Part shown: piece by piece, positions 34,300-47,398 of the stretch
How positions within the stretch are numbered: the stretch's first letter is position 1
Layout: the number at the start of each line of letters is the position of its first letter
Made by a program: the position numbers and the translations under genes
The notes under the pieces: generated by a model
Told to the model about the DNA's origin: nothing
Databases searched by the model: none
What the model saw: the letters and a program-made list of their open reading frames with translations, nothing else
DNA from: Okapia johnstoni
Lineage: Eukaryota > Chordata > Mammalia > Artiodactyla > Giraffidae
Reading direction: 5' to 3'
DNA length: 64,000 nucleotides
Assembly (NCBI GenBank): GCA_024291935.2
Contig: CM044321.1
Span: 57,902,985 to 57,966,984 of the forward strand

Positions 34300-37200
34300 C
34301 AATATGCTCCAGAAGACTTTAACATGGACAATCCGTTTTTGAAAATTACACCCTTAGGTTTTAAGTGAGTACATTTTTACATTTTCCTTTTAGAAAATTA
34401 GAACCTTACAGATAAAGAGCACAATCCACAAACCATGAATTACCTGCTTCTCCCCCCATACTGCACTCAAGACCTTGGTGCAGCGCCTTCAAGTTCTTTG
34501 TAACACTTACCCATTCTCTATAGGTGCATATATGCGTTTGTAATTCTTAAAAATGGAAAGAGTATCATAGTATAAAATTTTGTAACTTTATTCATTTGAC
34601 AGTGTTTTTGCAGTTTAGATGTGTTATTTTATAGCTTGTTGTGGCTGAATTGTTCTGTTGATGTAAACTATCTTTGTCTCACCAGTTTTCATAGAAGTTA
34701 TATTTTGCTGGGTATGTACTATTTGGCACATTGTATTTACCATTCTCCCCTGGATGGACGTTAGGTTGTTCCCAGTTTTTCACCTTAGCAATAGTGCTGC
34801 AGGATATGCTTGCATTTGCTTTCTTATGCACATGGGTTGTTTCTCAAGAATATATACCTAATTTTTAATTTTAATAGGTCTTGCCAAATTTGCCTGCAAA
34901 ATATTCCTGATAATTTACATATCCCACAAAGTAGTCTATGACAGTTCAATTTCCCTACAACCTAGATCAATATGAGATACTGTCTTCATATTTTTTGCCC
35001 ATCTAGTGAATGAAAATTATACTCATTAAAAAGTTTTTTCATTCTCTGATTAGTGATCTCCATTTATTTATTGACCTATAATATATGTAAATTTCTAGAA
35101 TTTATTTTTTAAAATTACACATTTTTCTGTTGAATTATCTTAATGATTTAGGGAGTTCTTTATGCTTCCTGGTTACTGTGTACCCTGTATATTTTAAATT
35201 TCTTTTAGTGTCTATGGCTGTGTCCACTTTTATTACTAATATGCTCCAAGCATTTTGTCCTAACTCTTTGGTTGGCTTTTAACTTTAAATTAAAATTTTA
35301 AGTTCATTAGTTTTTGCTTATTTATTCTACAGATAAATTTTTCTCTCCTTTACAATCTTTGGGTCTCTCTCTATTTTAATTATTCTCTAAGACTTCCATT
35401 ACAAAATTTCCAGTGGTGGCATGTATCCCCATCCAGTGCCTGATTTTAATGAAAATACTTCTAATGTTTCCTCGTTATGATATTTGCTGCTTAGTCTTGG
35501 TAGATAGCCTTTATCAGGTTAAAGAAGTTCTGTTTCCGTCCTGTTGTGCTGTACTCCCTCCTTTTCCCCCTCCTGCACCAGAATAGTTGTTGACTTTTAT
35601 TGATTTTTTTTTTGTCTTTCTGTATTTAAGATAATAGTTTTTCTCTATCTGTTTATGTAGATTTATATTGATCAAACTTTCCAGTGTTGAACTTTTTGGG
35701 TATTCCCGCTATAAACTATACTTTGGTAACATACTTTGCTGCTGCATATTTTTACTTTCTGTTTTGTTTCTATACCAAGAAGTGCTTTTAGTCTTGTTTC
35801 TTTTCTTACGTGTCAAAGTTATACTAATCTCAAGCTGTTGAGTAGCTTCCCATATTTTTTCCTGCTCTGGAACAGTTAGTAAACTATAGAAATTATCCTT
35901 GAAAGTTAGTGGAATTCCGTCCATGTATAGAAACTTTTCAGATCTGGTATCCTGGGAATTGAGAGATGGGGATGTGTGACATGCATCTCTGGTAAGATCT
36001 TTAACTGTTGTTTTAATTTCTTCTCTATATACTAATCTAATTGGTTGGGGGTCTTATTATTGTTATTTTTAACTTCTTGAGCCTATTTGCTATTTAGTCA
36101 ATAATTTTAATTAGATATTCATGGTGAATTGTTCTGTCAGTGTAAAATATTTCTGTCTCTTTTGTTTTCATATTAACTTCTATTTTGTTTGATATAAATG
36201 TTTCTTCTTGTATTTGCCAGTAGGTCTTTTTTTCACATCCCTTCAATTCAACTTTTTGATGACATTTTGTGTGGTTGAAATGGATCTCTTATACTGTCAT
36301 AGCTAGGTTTTGCTCGTAATTTAATTTAGGAGTCTGTTCTTTAATAAGTAAGACTTAACACATTCACCTTTTTTGTGATTACTAACATAATTGGCCTTTT
36401 TCTTGTCCTCTTATTTACCATGTTTCTGTTCGTATCTTTTGTATCTTGTATTTTTCCATTTTTCTTTTTAAATGAGCTTAGCTCCAAGTTTTCTTTGTTC
36501 TGTTTTCTTTTTAGTACTGTACTTTCACATTTTTTTAAAATAAATTTTTATTGGAGGATAGTTGCTTTACAATGTGTTATCTTTATATTTTTAATGCGAT
36601 TCATAAATTTAGTTCGTATTGATATCCTCTCTACAAAGAACTTAATATGATTTACTTTATTTTCTGTAATCTTACAACAATTCCCTTCCGTCCCTCCTCC
36701 AAAAAAGAACGTTAATTTCCTGTGGTTTTATCTTCTAGCATTATTTCATTTGTCATTAAAACCCACTTTTAATCTGTTTTTATATAGCATTAATGTGTTT
36801 TATTTATGTATTTGCTCACTTTTGCTTCTTTTACCTCGGTACTTCCTTCTAGGTTAGTTTTTATTAATGAAGTACTTCTTCATTTCTTTCAGAGTCTCTG
36901 AATGGCTCTTTGAGTGTCTGTAAGAGTCTTTTTTTTTTTAAACTCTTACTATTGAAACATAACGTGGCTGAAATAGTATTGTGGATTCAGACTTATTTTC
37001 CCTTTAACATTTTGCATCGACATTTCTGATGAGAAGTCTGATTACCAGCTTGATAACTGTTTGTTTTAGATCATCTAGATTTTCTGAAAGTTTCTGAGAC
37101 TTGGTCTTTATTCTTGATATTCTGAAGTTTATCCATGGTTTGTCTAGTGGTGTGTATTAATAAATTTATTTCGTTACTCAGTGGACCCTTAGTGGCCTAT

Positions 37201-37780
37201 GTGTTTTCCAGTTATAAAATTTTTTGGTCATTATTGCCTTGTCTTGTTTCTACTTACCCCTCTTTTTGTCAGTTCTTTGCTCTGTATTCTGAGTGAATTA
37301 CTCAACTTCATCTCCTAGCTAACTGGCTCTTCATCTGAATCTATGTTACTATGACTGTTAATTACTGAGTTTACTTAACAACTACTTTTATATCCAAGAT
37401 ACCCAGTTAATTATTTTTCAGAATTGTTTGTTATTTCATAGATGAGGTTTCCTTCTTTAGCTCTTTGATATTAAATACAATAATATTTGTTTTAAAATTA
37501 TTTGCAGGATGCTCTGTTAATTCTCTTGAATTCAGTTCATCAATTTGGTGGGCTTGTTAAGTCTCTTCCATGGTGTAAGTTTTTTCAGATATTTGATGAC
37601 TCTTGGTTGTATATACTCATCTCCTCTGAGAGGATCTGATCTTTATATTGCCATGATATGTTTGTAGTTGCCATTATCTTTGCAACTTCCCATCTGTTTC
37701 TTTTCCACAGAGAGGTCCCACAGACTCAGTCTATAGATAATTTCCTTTTTATTTTCAGCATGATTCTATATTTTTAATTT
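34300..37780 (-). repeat. Old L1 fragments, antisense, filling most of the first SETDB2 intron
   Basis: Motifs of reversed mammalian L1 3' ends (GATGGACGTTAGGTTGTTCC, AATAGTGCTGCAGGATATG). They continue into ORF2-like T-rich sequence (TTTAATAAGTAAGACTTAAC, CTTGGTAGATAGCCTTTATC). A short ruminant L1 3' piece (TTTTTATTGGAGGATAGTTGC) is embedded at about 36537. The open frames inside are chance. Confidence 0.45.
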
Positions 37781-38225
37781 AAAGAATTAAGATTTCTGTG
37801 AATTTGATATGGGAGTAGAAGAATTTATCATGTGGTGACTAACATCCTGAGACTGAAATTGCTGACCTCTTTTGACCTTTAGTTCCACCTCTAGGTGTAT
37901 ATCTTAAGGAAATAATCAGAGATAGGCATAAACTATATTCTATCATTATTTATTGTATTGGAAAAATAGAAATAATCTAACTGTCTGATACAGAGGTTTA
38001 CTTAATAACTTACTACATTTTAATTGTTAAAATTCTTCATTATAATTTAAGTTATAGATTACTGACCAAAGTATATTGTACAATCACTTAAAAGGTCATT
38101 TAATAGGAAAACGTTAATGATGAGAGAAAGTGCAAGATATATTATCAATGAAAGATTATAAAAATTCATGTATACTAAAATTCAAATTTTGTTTTTAAAG
38201 TATATATACTGAAAGAATAATAATA

Positions 38226-38348
38226 ACTGTTGGCATTTACTGAGTCCTTTGTAATGTGCCGGGTATTATTCTAAGGGATTAAGTCAGCCTCACAACAGTC
38301 TTTTGAAGTAGTTAACATTATTAGCCCCATTTAAAAGTTTTTAAAGGT
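38226..38348 (-). repeat. MIR relic, antisense
   Basis: GGCATTTACTGAGTCCTTTG, GCCTCACAACAGTCTTTTGA and AACATTATTAGCCCCATTT: the reversed MIR 3' half. Confidence 0.6.
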
Positions 38349-38588
38349 TTATGAAATGGCAATAGTTTATATTAATTAACGTATATTTTAAATAGGTAAT
38401 TTTGAATTTTTCTATAATTTTCCTAATATTGATATTTTACATATTTTTCCAGTTAATATGTATTCTTTTTTCATAATAGTTCATGCTGTTTTAAAAGATA
38501 GAGCTATTGTTACAACAACCCTTGTTTTCTGATATATTTTAGTATTTTCAAATATGCCATTTACCATTCCTTATTGTTTTCCTTACAG

Positions 38589-38926
38589 AATGTTTCATGT
38601 ATTCATGGACCAAAAGATGGAGCTGATTTTTGTTTTTTAAAAAATATTGTTGATGATCTGATACAACTGTACGTATTCACTTGATAAAGATTCATGGAGT
38701 GATCATTAAGTTGGACTAGTAATCATTTCTGAAAGTTTCAAGCACAGTTTAAAATTCAAGTGTCAAAAAATATTCTGTTTAAAACAGTATAATGATATAT
38801 TTTCTCTGAGTACTGGAAATTTCAGAGACCACAGTTGGATTCCAGTTATATTCTACAATCAAAGTGATTCAGTTCTTTGATAAAGTTAATTTCGAAGAAT
38901 TTTATGTTTGTAAACAGCGCCAAAAG
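38589..38926 (+). other. SETDB2: Probable SETDB2 5' untranslated part of the ATG exon
   Basis: A good polypyrimidine tract and CAG end at 38588, the best acceptor upstream of the start codon. If used, the leader part of this exon is 338 nt. It holds an upstream ATG at 38590, in frame for 16 codons to a TAA at 38638-38640, with further short ATGs. A nearer CAG at 38914-38916 has a poor pyrimidine tract and is the alternative. Exon extent is inferred from splice-site quality only. Confidence 0.5.
38590..38640 (+). promoter_or_regulatory. Upstream ORF in the SETDB2 leader
   Basis: ATG at the second base of the putative ATG-exon leader, 16 codons, TAA at 38638-38640, ending 286 bases before the SETDB2 start. 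It has two further in-frame ATGs. If the leader is used as proposed, it would lower initiation at the main ATG. It depends on the inferred acceptor at 38588. Confidence 0.35.
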
Positions 38927-38942
38927 ATGGGAGAAAAAAATG
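38927..38942 (+). CDS. SETDB2: SETDB2 coding exon 1 (start codon)
   Basis: Only 16 coding bases: ATG plus four codons (MGEKN) and the first base of a Gly codon, followed by a GTAGG donor. The ATG has A at -3 and G at +4, a strong Kozak context. The split Gly codon completes exactly at the next acceptor to give MGEKNGDAK, the expected SETDB2 N-terminus, which fixes this start. The same exon probably extends upstream as leader to an acceptor at 38587-38588. Confidence 0.93.
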
Positions 38943-39164
38943 GTAGGTTGAAAAACCATTGTTAAACTTTATGTTTAAAAGTATATAGACTACTTAATGA
39001 AGTTGAATTGTTGAATTTTCAAGTTTTTTCATTGCACACAACTTTCCTGAATTACAATTAAGGATTTATTCTCATGTAACAACAGTTTTGACTCTTTATA
39101 ATTAATTGTGTATCTGTAATGCTTAGTCAGTACTTTAATGCACTTTTAAAAAATACACTTTATT

Positions 39165-40490
39165 TTTTTTAGAAAACTTTCAGCTTTACAGAAAAATTGA
39201 AAGGCTGGCACAGAGTTCCCTGCACCCAGTTCTGCCTATGATTAAAATCTAACATTTGGCTGATACATTTGTTACAGTTATTGTTACTGACACATTATTG
39301 TTAACTAAAGTCCATAGTTTATTCTTATTTCCTTACATGATGTCTTTTTCTATTCCAGGGTCCCATTCAGGATACCACATTACATTTACTAGTCATGTCT
39401 CCTTAGGGTCCTCTTGGATATGACAGTTTCTCAGACACTTCTTGTTTTTGTAAGATTTTGTATCCAAGTGTCTTATAAGATGGCCCTCTATTGGAATTAA
39501 TGAGTGATATATTTTTTTCTCATGATTAGACCTGGGGTTGTTTATTTGGGGGAGGAAGACCATATAGAGGTAAAGTGTCATGTTTTACCAAATGATATCA
39601 AGGGTACATGTTATCAACATGATTTCTTGCCTGTTGATACTAAGCTTGATCACCTAGCTGACATCGTGTTCAGTGATTTCTCCACTGTGAATTACTGCTG
39701 TCTTTTTCCCTCTGTTTACCTACTTACTCTTTGACAGGAAATCACTATGTGCACCCCATACTTAAGCAGCGAAAAGTCATGCTCCTCCTCTTTGAGAGCA
39801 GGATACTCACACTATTATTCAAAATTCTTCTGCAAGGGAGATTGGTCTCCCCCCAATATATGTATTTATTCAGTCATGTATTTATATCAGTATAGATTCA
39901 TGGATACATATTTTATTTTTTGGGTTATAATCCAGTACTTTTTTATTTTGTTACTCAAATTATCCCAGGATTGGGCATTTGACACTCTTTCAGTCTCCTG
40001 TCCCTTTGACATACCCCATCAATGCAGGTGGTTTTTGTTTTGTTCTTCGTTTTTGGTTTTTAGCACTTTCTTATTATCTGGTACTAAACGATGCTCCAAA
40101 TTTATCTCATGTATTTCCTGCCATCCTCCTAGAATGAGCCTACCTGGTTCCTTTTATTGGAGAATGGTATTATAAACCAAGATCTGGGCAGTAGGTGTGT
40201 TTGTTGCTCTTGGGGTATCTTGATTATAGGCCCTCTCAGCTGACAGAGCAAGGTATATATAAATTGTATTTACATGTATCTATAAATGTTTCTGTATGTA
40301 ACCATCTCTAACTATATTAAGTTAAACATGAGTTTATATTGATGTTTCATACCACATGGGTATGCTAACCTAGTCTCCTTGCTTGTCTGTAAATTCCCAT
40401 TATCTGTTATCCATTTATTTATTTGCTTAATTCCAATATAAATGTATAGCAGTATCAGAAGTATAAACTCATTCTGAGGTGGGATACCTC
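39165..40490 (-). repeat. Old L1M-type 3' UTR, antisense
   Basis: GAAAACTTTCAGCTTTACAG, GCACAGAGTTCCCTGCACCC, CACATTATTGTTAACTAAAGTCC and TTCAGGATACCACATTACAT are reversed L1M 3' UTR motifs. The 142-residue open frame at 39747-40175 lies inside and has no family match. Confidence 0.5.
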
Positions 40491-43212
40491 AATGCTTGTG
40501 CAAGTTCCTTTTGCCTGTAGTTTTACAGAGTCCCCGTATTTCCAAAGTTACTTCAATCAGCATCTTTTCCACCCAGCCCTTCAGCAAAGTTGTGTATACA
40601 TTCCTTCCTGGGATCCCTGATCTCTTAAATGATATTGCGTACATTAAGCTTCCCTCTTTGTGCTTTCAAGTACTGTGGGTTTTGATGAACGCGTAGTGTC
40701 ATGTATACACCATCACAGTATAATACAGAATAGTTTCACCACCCTTTAACGTGTGTGTAATAGGTGAATTGTTATACAGATTGTAGTACCTATTTCACTG
40801 GACAGTTATCTGGGCCAGTGGTTTCAAGCCTTCTTTTGGTTTCAGGGCTAATTTATATTCTTAAAAGTATTTAAAACCCCCAATAGCTTTTGTTTATGTG
40901 GTTAATATGTGTTCATGTTTACTATATTAAGAAACTGAGAAGCTTCAAAAATGGTAATTGACATATATTTTTAAAATGATAAACCCAACATGTTAATATA
41001 AATTAACATGAGAGAGAACTATTTTCTGAAACAAAAAAATTAGTGAGAAAACCACTGTTTTTTATTTGTACAAATCTCTTTGATAGTTGGCTTAATAGAA
41101 GAGAGATTCTCATATCTGCTTCTGCCTTCAGTCTGTTGTGATATGAGGCTTCGGTGTAAATGTATAAAGAAAATGAAGCTTCACACAGACAAGAAGTTGG
41201 AAAAAGGAAGAATATTTTAATAGCCTCTCAGATAATCGTTGTTTCTTTGATGTAACTACAAAACTCAACAGGTAGTCATTCTTTTAAGGTTAGTTATAGT
41301 GTGGAATCTGAATTCATATCAGTGAACTTTCTTTACACTGCTACATTAAAATCCGTTGATTTGTCTTGCACTTTGAATGGGTCTCTTACACATGTATGAT
41401 TTTATAACATCATGCATTGGCCACTTGGAAAACATCGGTGCAATGAATTCTGCAGTTTCCAAATGTTGACACATTTGATCACAATATTTTAAAATTACAT
41501 TTGTTGATATTGCTGTTTGAATTTCTCACTTGTCACTCTACCTTTATTCCCTATTGCAAATAATACCAGTATTATACATATGTTTGACCAAGTCACAAAC
41601 GTAGAAATAAGTCTTGACTCCCTTTTCCCACTGCCCTGTGATTTTTAAAAACAAATTAATGACATAGCGATAAGATGCTTAAACCTCTTAAGTGGCTCCC
41701 CATTGCCTTGATATAAAAATAAGCTTGCTTAGCATGGCACACAAGGCCCTCCATGTCACAGCCCCTACCTTTGTCTAAAACATCATTTCTCATCCCTTTT
41801 GCCTTTTCACATTGTTTTTTTTTTTTTCAAGTGTTGAAATCTTTGTCTGAACTGTGCTTTGGGGAATTAAAAGTAGGCTTAGTCTTGTGTAGTACCCAAC
41901 AGGCCAGAGAGTTAACAGGGAAGCAGTGCCCCTCCTGAGGCTGCTGGAGAGCAGCGGCCCTCATTAGCCAGAGGTCCCCTTTGGGTGAGATGACTGCCAG
42001 GGAGAGTTGGGGCTTTGAGGTCTAAGCCTCTTTTGAAGAATTCCCCTCCATTACTAACCTGAAGGTTCTGGGTTTAATTTTTGTGAAGGAAAAGGTATTT
42101 TCTGGTGAACTTACTGTGCTGTCTGCTCATTAATCCTCCCAGTGGCTTCTCAAGTGACCTGTCTACAATGTAGTTATTATGTTCCTCCTTTGTTTAAGGC
42201 CCTATTCATTTTAAGCATTCTATACATTAATGTTATCTATTTTAGAAATAATTTGTGTTTAACATTTTAGGTATTTTTGTTACTTTTAAACATGGTGTGA
42301 GATTTGACTTTTGTCTATTTTTATCTCATTTCTCATATTTCTGTTTTCAACTGTGAAAGGATGGAAATTTTTGATTACATTGTTAGTTTGCTGAGCATCT
42401 GAAATGTTGGTTTATCTGTATAACTTTATAAAAGCTTTAAATATTATTTTGCCTCATGTCACTGTGAACAAAAAATGTTGCCTGCCATTTCAGAAAACAG
42501 TGAGTGCTGCCTGCCGTCAAGCCAATATCTGCATCTGCCCCCAGTGGAACTCCCTGAGGAGAATTCAGAAGGTAGAAAAACTAGATACTGATTGTAGATA
42601 GTTAAGATGCTTATCTGAAGAATAATTTCAATGAGCCCAGACTCTTGTATCTCCCTAGACATAAAAAAGCACTAACATCATTAAATTGAGACGTCTGTTC
42701 TTTGTGATTAGCAGTAATCATTCAGTGTTTAATTACATGTTTTATTTTTTCCTCTCAGCAAAAACTGTTTATCCTGACTCCTCCCTTACCTCTTGGGAGC
42801 CGTTTCTCAGAGCTATCTCAGAGGCGCTCTCCCAGACTGTAGTCCTCAGTAGGTCCCCAAATAAAACATAATTCGCAGCTTTTAGATTGTTCGTTTTTCT
42901 TTAGTCAACATAACTATTAAAATGTTGATGGCAAAGATATTTTTAAAAGCATTAGTGTTAGACATCTCGTTATTTCAGCAGTTGTTGAGATGTTTCATTC
43001 TGAAACCACCCACTTGCATACTCATTGGAGGTTATGTCCTTGAAAAATTTTAAATGTATAGTTGTCTATAAGTACGCCCGCCTCCACCCTAGAATGAAGT
43101 CATTCCTTCTGTTTTCCAGTCAAGAAATAATTTCACTAAAGTTTTCAACACTTTTTTTTTTAATTAGCAGAAATAAGGGAGATGCCAAGGTCATCTTCTT
43201 TGTTTTTCATTC
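40491..43212. other. SETDB2 intron between coding exons 1 and 2, right part
   Basis: Holds the L2 relic at 41650 and old unidentified repeat sequence at about 40830-41210. The rest is unrecognised, including a GC-richer patch at 41860-42060. Confidence 0.5.
41650..41815. repeat. LINE2 3' relic
   Basis: AAGTGGCTCCCCATTGCCTT and AGCATGGCACACAAGGCCCT match the well-conserved L2 3' end motif. Strand not assigned. Confidence 0.6.
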
Positions 43213-43328
43213 TTTCTAAAGAGACAGTGACCAAGGACTCTAGTGACTAGGCCTCCACACTTCCACTGCCAAGGGCCCGGGTTCAGTCCCTCATCAGGGA
43301 ACTAAGATCATGTGCCCAAAAGAGAAAA
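43213..43328 (+). mobile_element. CHR-type SINE, sense, diverged
   Basis: CTAGTGACTAGGCCTCCACACTTCC, GGTTCAGTCCCTCATCAGGG and AACTAAGATCATGTGCCC. It lies about 160 bases before coding exon 2. Confidence 0.8.
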
Positions 43329-43486
43329 AAAGAAACTGATGAAAATCTTCTTCCTGAAGGAAGTAATAGCCCAATTAAATCTTGATTTTATTTAGAAACC
43401 AAGTTGATTTTTAATAGCATGTGCCTTAGGAAAGTTACAGTCTATGTCTTTTGAGCTCTTTGGCTATCCACTTATTTTTTCTTTAG

Positions 43487-43612
43487 GTGATGCAAAAACT
43501 TTCTGGATGGAGCTGGAAGATGATGGGAAAGTGGATTTCATATTTGAACAAATGCAGAATGTGCTGCAGTCACTGAAGCAAAAGATCAAAGATGGATCTG
43601 CCACAAATAAAG
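43487..43612 (+). CDS. SETDB2: SETDB2 coding exon 2
   Basis: 126 nt between a TTTCTTTAG acceptor and a GTATGA donor, phase 1 at both ends. It encodes the conserved acidic and hydrophobic N-terminal segment that includes AKTFWMELEDDGKVDFIFEQ and continues to SATNK. It lies before the MBD. The open frame upstream of the acceptor, from 43444, is intron read-through and is not part of the protein. Confidence 0.95.
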
Positions 43613-44384
43613 GTATGAAGCAAAAAAAGCTTTCAACACATTTAATGCTGAATGTTACCCACTGGCAATACAGTTTAGTTCTATATGCAGTGTTGCTATT
43701 TGTCTTAAAAGTCAAAATATTTTCTTTGTTTTCTAAGAACCTGACATCAGTTCTGTTTGCTTTTTTTGTGTATATGCTCTGCTTCTATAAAAACTCATTT
43801 TTATCATACTATGAACATTTGTAAAAGTGGATGAAGATGATTATTTTGAAAAATAAATTATAAATAAATAAATCTCTCTTTATCTCAGGCTACTTTTCTC
43901 TCCCTTATTTTATCTTTATGCGGGGGTAGAGGGGGTATATTGCAAAACTAGTATTTGCTTCTTGTAGAACATTTGGTACATACAGAAAAATATAACAGAT
44001 TATCTATCACCCAATCTTTCAGAGACAACTTAGACATATATGGATATGTTTTGCCTGCTTTAAACAGAGCTTGCCTTAGTAGTCTTCAGAAAGCAGACCT
44101 TGTGTTTTACATAGGCAGTCAGTTCAGTCATCCAGGTTTTTATTTTTTCTGTTTCTTTGTCTTCAGCCCAGGTAGTTGTAGAATATAGACTTTTATATGG
44201 AAACTTCCTTCATTCCATCAGAATATATGATTTTCAAGCAAAATTCCCCCCCTCCTATTCTTTGTTTTCCCCAGGATATTCTTAATTCTTTTTGGATATT
44301 CTATGACATTAATCTGTTATGTGTTTTTCTACAAAATTAATACTATCTGTCATTTTAATATTCTCATTCCTTCATGAATCTGAT

Positions 44385-44580
44385 ATATCTAGGTTTGAAT
44401 ACAGTTCTACCTCTTCCTATCTAACCTGAAGTAAACAGCTTAACCTCTAAGCTTCAGTTTCTTTGTCTTTAAAGTAGATACTCATAAAAACCTCTCAGAG
44501 GAGTTATGAAGATTGAATGACATAAAGTGTGTATCAGTGAATTGCATAGCACAGTAGCTGACATCTTGAATAAAGGGGAT
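44385..44580 (+). repeat. MIR relic next to SETDB2 coding exon 3
   Basis: TCTAGGTTTGAATACAGTTC, CTAAGCTTCAGTTTCTTTGT, AGGAGTTATGAAGATTGAAT and ACAGTAGCTGACATCTTGAAT. It ends about 45 bases before the exon 3 acceptor. Confidence 0.7.
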
Positions 44581-44623
44581 CCTGCTGCTAATAGTTTTCA
44601 TTCTTTTTTCCCTTCCTTAACAG

Positions 44624-44689
44624 AATACATACAAGCAATGATTCTAGTGAAAGAAGCAACTATAAACCACAATTCAACATTGATAAAGG
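44624..44689 (+). CDS. SETDB2: SETDB2 coding exon 3
   Basis: 66 nt. The CTTCCTTAACAG acceptor completes a Glu codon (EYIQAMILVKEAT), and the exon ends G|GTATGT after IK. A MIR relic ends only about 45 bases upstream, so little unique intron separates the repeat from the acceptor. Human has an alternative longer form at this junction; no such extension was located here. Confidence 0.93.
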
Positions 44690-45149
44690 GTATGTACATT
44701 TCTAATCCTAACCTAGAATATTCTCTGCTGTTTTCTTGCTTTGAAGCAAGCCAGCCTTAATTATGTCGAGTTAACCAAAGACAGTTTAAAATAAAACTGT
44801 AAGATCCATATAGGTAAGTTATAGAAATCAGTGTTCCTAGTCAATGAAAAGTCCTGCCCATCCAGAGATAGGAAATGCACACTCTATTAAACCTCTTAGG
44901 AAGAACAAATGTATCTCTTCTTCAAAAAAATTCTCCTATAAGAAGCACAAACAGAATTCCAAGACTCCAAACCACTGTAAACCTGCTTTGTGTAAAGAAC
45001 AATGCTAGACAGATACATTTTGGCATAGATAAATTGATGGAAACTTTTTTCACTTCTAGATTATTATTAGAACATCAGTGTATCAACTTTAAAATAATTG
45101 AACAAAGATAATGTACTAGGATTAGAAAAAGAAAAATTGAGAAGTTATT

Positions 45150-45345
45150 TTAGGTAAACACCAAGGTCCTACTGTATAGTACAGGGAACTATATTCAATA
45201 TGCTATAATAGTCCATAATGGAAAAGAATATGAAGAAGAATATATATGTGTGTGTATATATATATAACTGAATCACATTGCTATATAACAAACACAGCAT
45301 TGTTGATCAATTATCCTTCAATTAAAAAACTTTTTTAAATTAAAG
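45150..45345 (+). mobile_element. L1 3' end fragment, sense, with (TG/TA)n
   Basis: GTCCTACTGTATAGTACAGG, then an imperfect TATATGTGTG/TATATA run at about 45240-45270, ending CAATTATCCTTCAATTAAAA. Confidence 0.8.
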
Positions 45346-46404
45346 TTATCAGAATCACTATCCTATAAATCTTAGACTATCACCAATTTGCTGAAGTGTT
45401 GAGGAAGTACATTTACTAAATTTTAATTAAAACTGCTAACTATTTTCAATAGATTGTAATCATTTTAACTGTCATAATTTGGAGCCTTAGAGTTTTAAAT
45501 CTCTGAAAATATGGTTTAACATCATCACTTTATTTTAAAGAAAGGTTTTGTTATTCAGAAATATTTTCAATTTCAGTCGCTAATGTAAAGTTTTAGAAGA
45601 GAGTACATTTTTTCAAGAAAACAGTCTTTTTCCCAGTAGCCTACAGGACCAGTTGAAATCACCATACCCTTAAGGGGTTAGATTAATTTTCCAAGAGAGA
45701 AGCCTATAAGTGCAAGAGGTGGTAAGAAGAACTAATTCTAAACAGCTTTTTTCTTTCTAAATAATCTTTCCCAGTAAAAGAAAATAAGTTGGGTTTTTGT
45801 CTTGGTTCCTTTAAAGTAATGATTTCATGAGTAGAAATGCAGAGTATTCTAGTTTCATATTTATATAGTTCATCTGAAGTGTAATAAATTTATCAAAATA
45901 GAAGTATATGTTTGCTAGTGGTAGAGCTAGCGAATGTTTTTAAAGTAATCAGGGAAATATGTAGTGACATTGCTAGCAAATGTAGGGATTAACACTTCAT
46001 AGTAATAAAAATTCATATTAGTATTTATTTTAAAAGGAATACTGAGACTGGGAGAAACAAAAGGACTTGGTGTTAAGGTCAAAACAAGCCATCCCAGATC
46101 TAGCCTGAATTCCCCAAACCACTAATTTACATTTGATTTTTCTTTGCTTGTGTATAATTCTGCAAGTATCTGCTGTATCCCCATACAAAGAATTGGATAC
46201 TGTTTTCTTGAAAGAAATTATTATTTCTCCTCTCCTCTTATCTAATGGTTAATATAAAATTTCCATGTTCTTTAGTAAAGCTTGTTTCTAACTATGCTTA
46301 TATACCTTTGTTATATTTGTATTTGTTAGTATGGCATTATATGGCTCATTCAAAGAAATTTGCTGGAAAAAATCAGAAATTCTTAATTTGTGAAACAATT
46401 TTTT
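45346..46404. other. SETDB2 intron between coding exons 3 and 4, left part
   Basis: AT-rich; nothing recognised. Confidence 0.55.
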
Positions 46405-46505
46405 TTTAAGGGCTGTGCCATGTGGCATGTGGGTTATTACTTCCCCAACCAGGGATTGAACTTTTGCCCCCTACATTGGGAGTGCAGAGTCTTAACCACT
46501 GGCCA
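46405..46505 (-). mobile_element. CHR-type SINE, antisense fragment
   Basis: Poly(T), GGGCTGTGCCATGTGGCATG to GCAGAGTCTTAACCACTGG; truncated at the tRNA-like head. Confidence 0.83.
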
Positions 46506-46625
46506 AAACTTATTTACTAATCAGTTATTGTAGCTCTCTTCATCTATCAGATTTTAAATCTTCTTTCTTTACCTCAATAACTAAAGAGGGATATTTGCTT
46601 TCCAAGCCAAGGATGACCTTGGATT

Positions 46626-46852
46626 AGGGCTTCCCATGTCGCACTAGTGGTAAAGAACCTGCTTCCCAAAGCAGGAGACATGAGATGCAGGTTCGATCCC
46701 TGGGGCAGGAAGATCCCCTAGAGTAGAGCATGGCAAAGTATTCTTGTATTCATCTCCAGTATTCTTGCCTGGAGAATCCCATGGACAGAGGAGCCTGGTG
46801 GCCTAAGGTCACAAAGAGCTGGACATGACAAGCAACGCATGCATCCACACAC
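46626..46852 (+). mobile_element. Bov-tA SINE, sense
   Basis: AGGGCTTCCCATGTCGCACT head and GGTTCGATCCCTGGGGCAGG. 13-bp duplication ATGACCTTGGATT at 46613-46625, one mismatch at 46853-46865. Confidence 0.95.
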
Positions 46853-47398
46853 ATGACCCTGGATTATAACTTAAACTGTTCTTTTATTTTCTTAAACTTT
46901 TTTTTTCTGTTTAATAAGACTAGTCTACACTAAAGGACCAATGCAAGTTAATAATAAGGCAGGAAGAGAATCACTTTTTTATTAAGGTCCACCACTGCAT
47001 AGGAAAAAGCATGATTAAAAACAATTTTTTAAAAAACAAACATAGACTATTCTGCATATTCACTTTTTTTTTTCCAAAATAAGAGCAGGAAATCTATAAC
47101 TTTTTTCCATTAACTACATAGTTTATTTGTATAGTGAAGTCATGTTAGAGAGTAAAAATAGGTGAAGTTGAAAAATACAGAGACAAGAATGAACCAGGGA
47201 CATCCTGGCTCAAGATGAAATTAAGTGCAGAAAGATATAGGGGAAACTAAGAGAACTGTGAAGGAACAAATGAAAAGACAAAAAGAGCAACCCAGATACT
47301 TTCCCCTCCTCTGCAAAAATAGAAAGTAATAGAATAATGAGAAAACAAGAGATACATAAAGGCTTCACATTTTGCGACCTTAATAGAGTCTCTGAGAG

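Noticed and set aside
38917..38926. Acceptor TAAACAG directly before the SETDB2 ATG
   Set aside because: The pyrimidine tract is poor compared with the site at 38588; kept only as an alternative.
39747..40175. 142-codon plus-strand frame
   Set aside because: Lies within an old antisense L1M-type 3' UTR in a SETDB2 intron; composition is repeat-like and no domain is visible.
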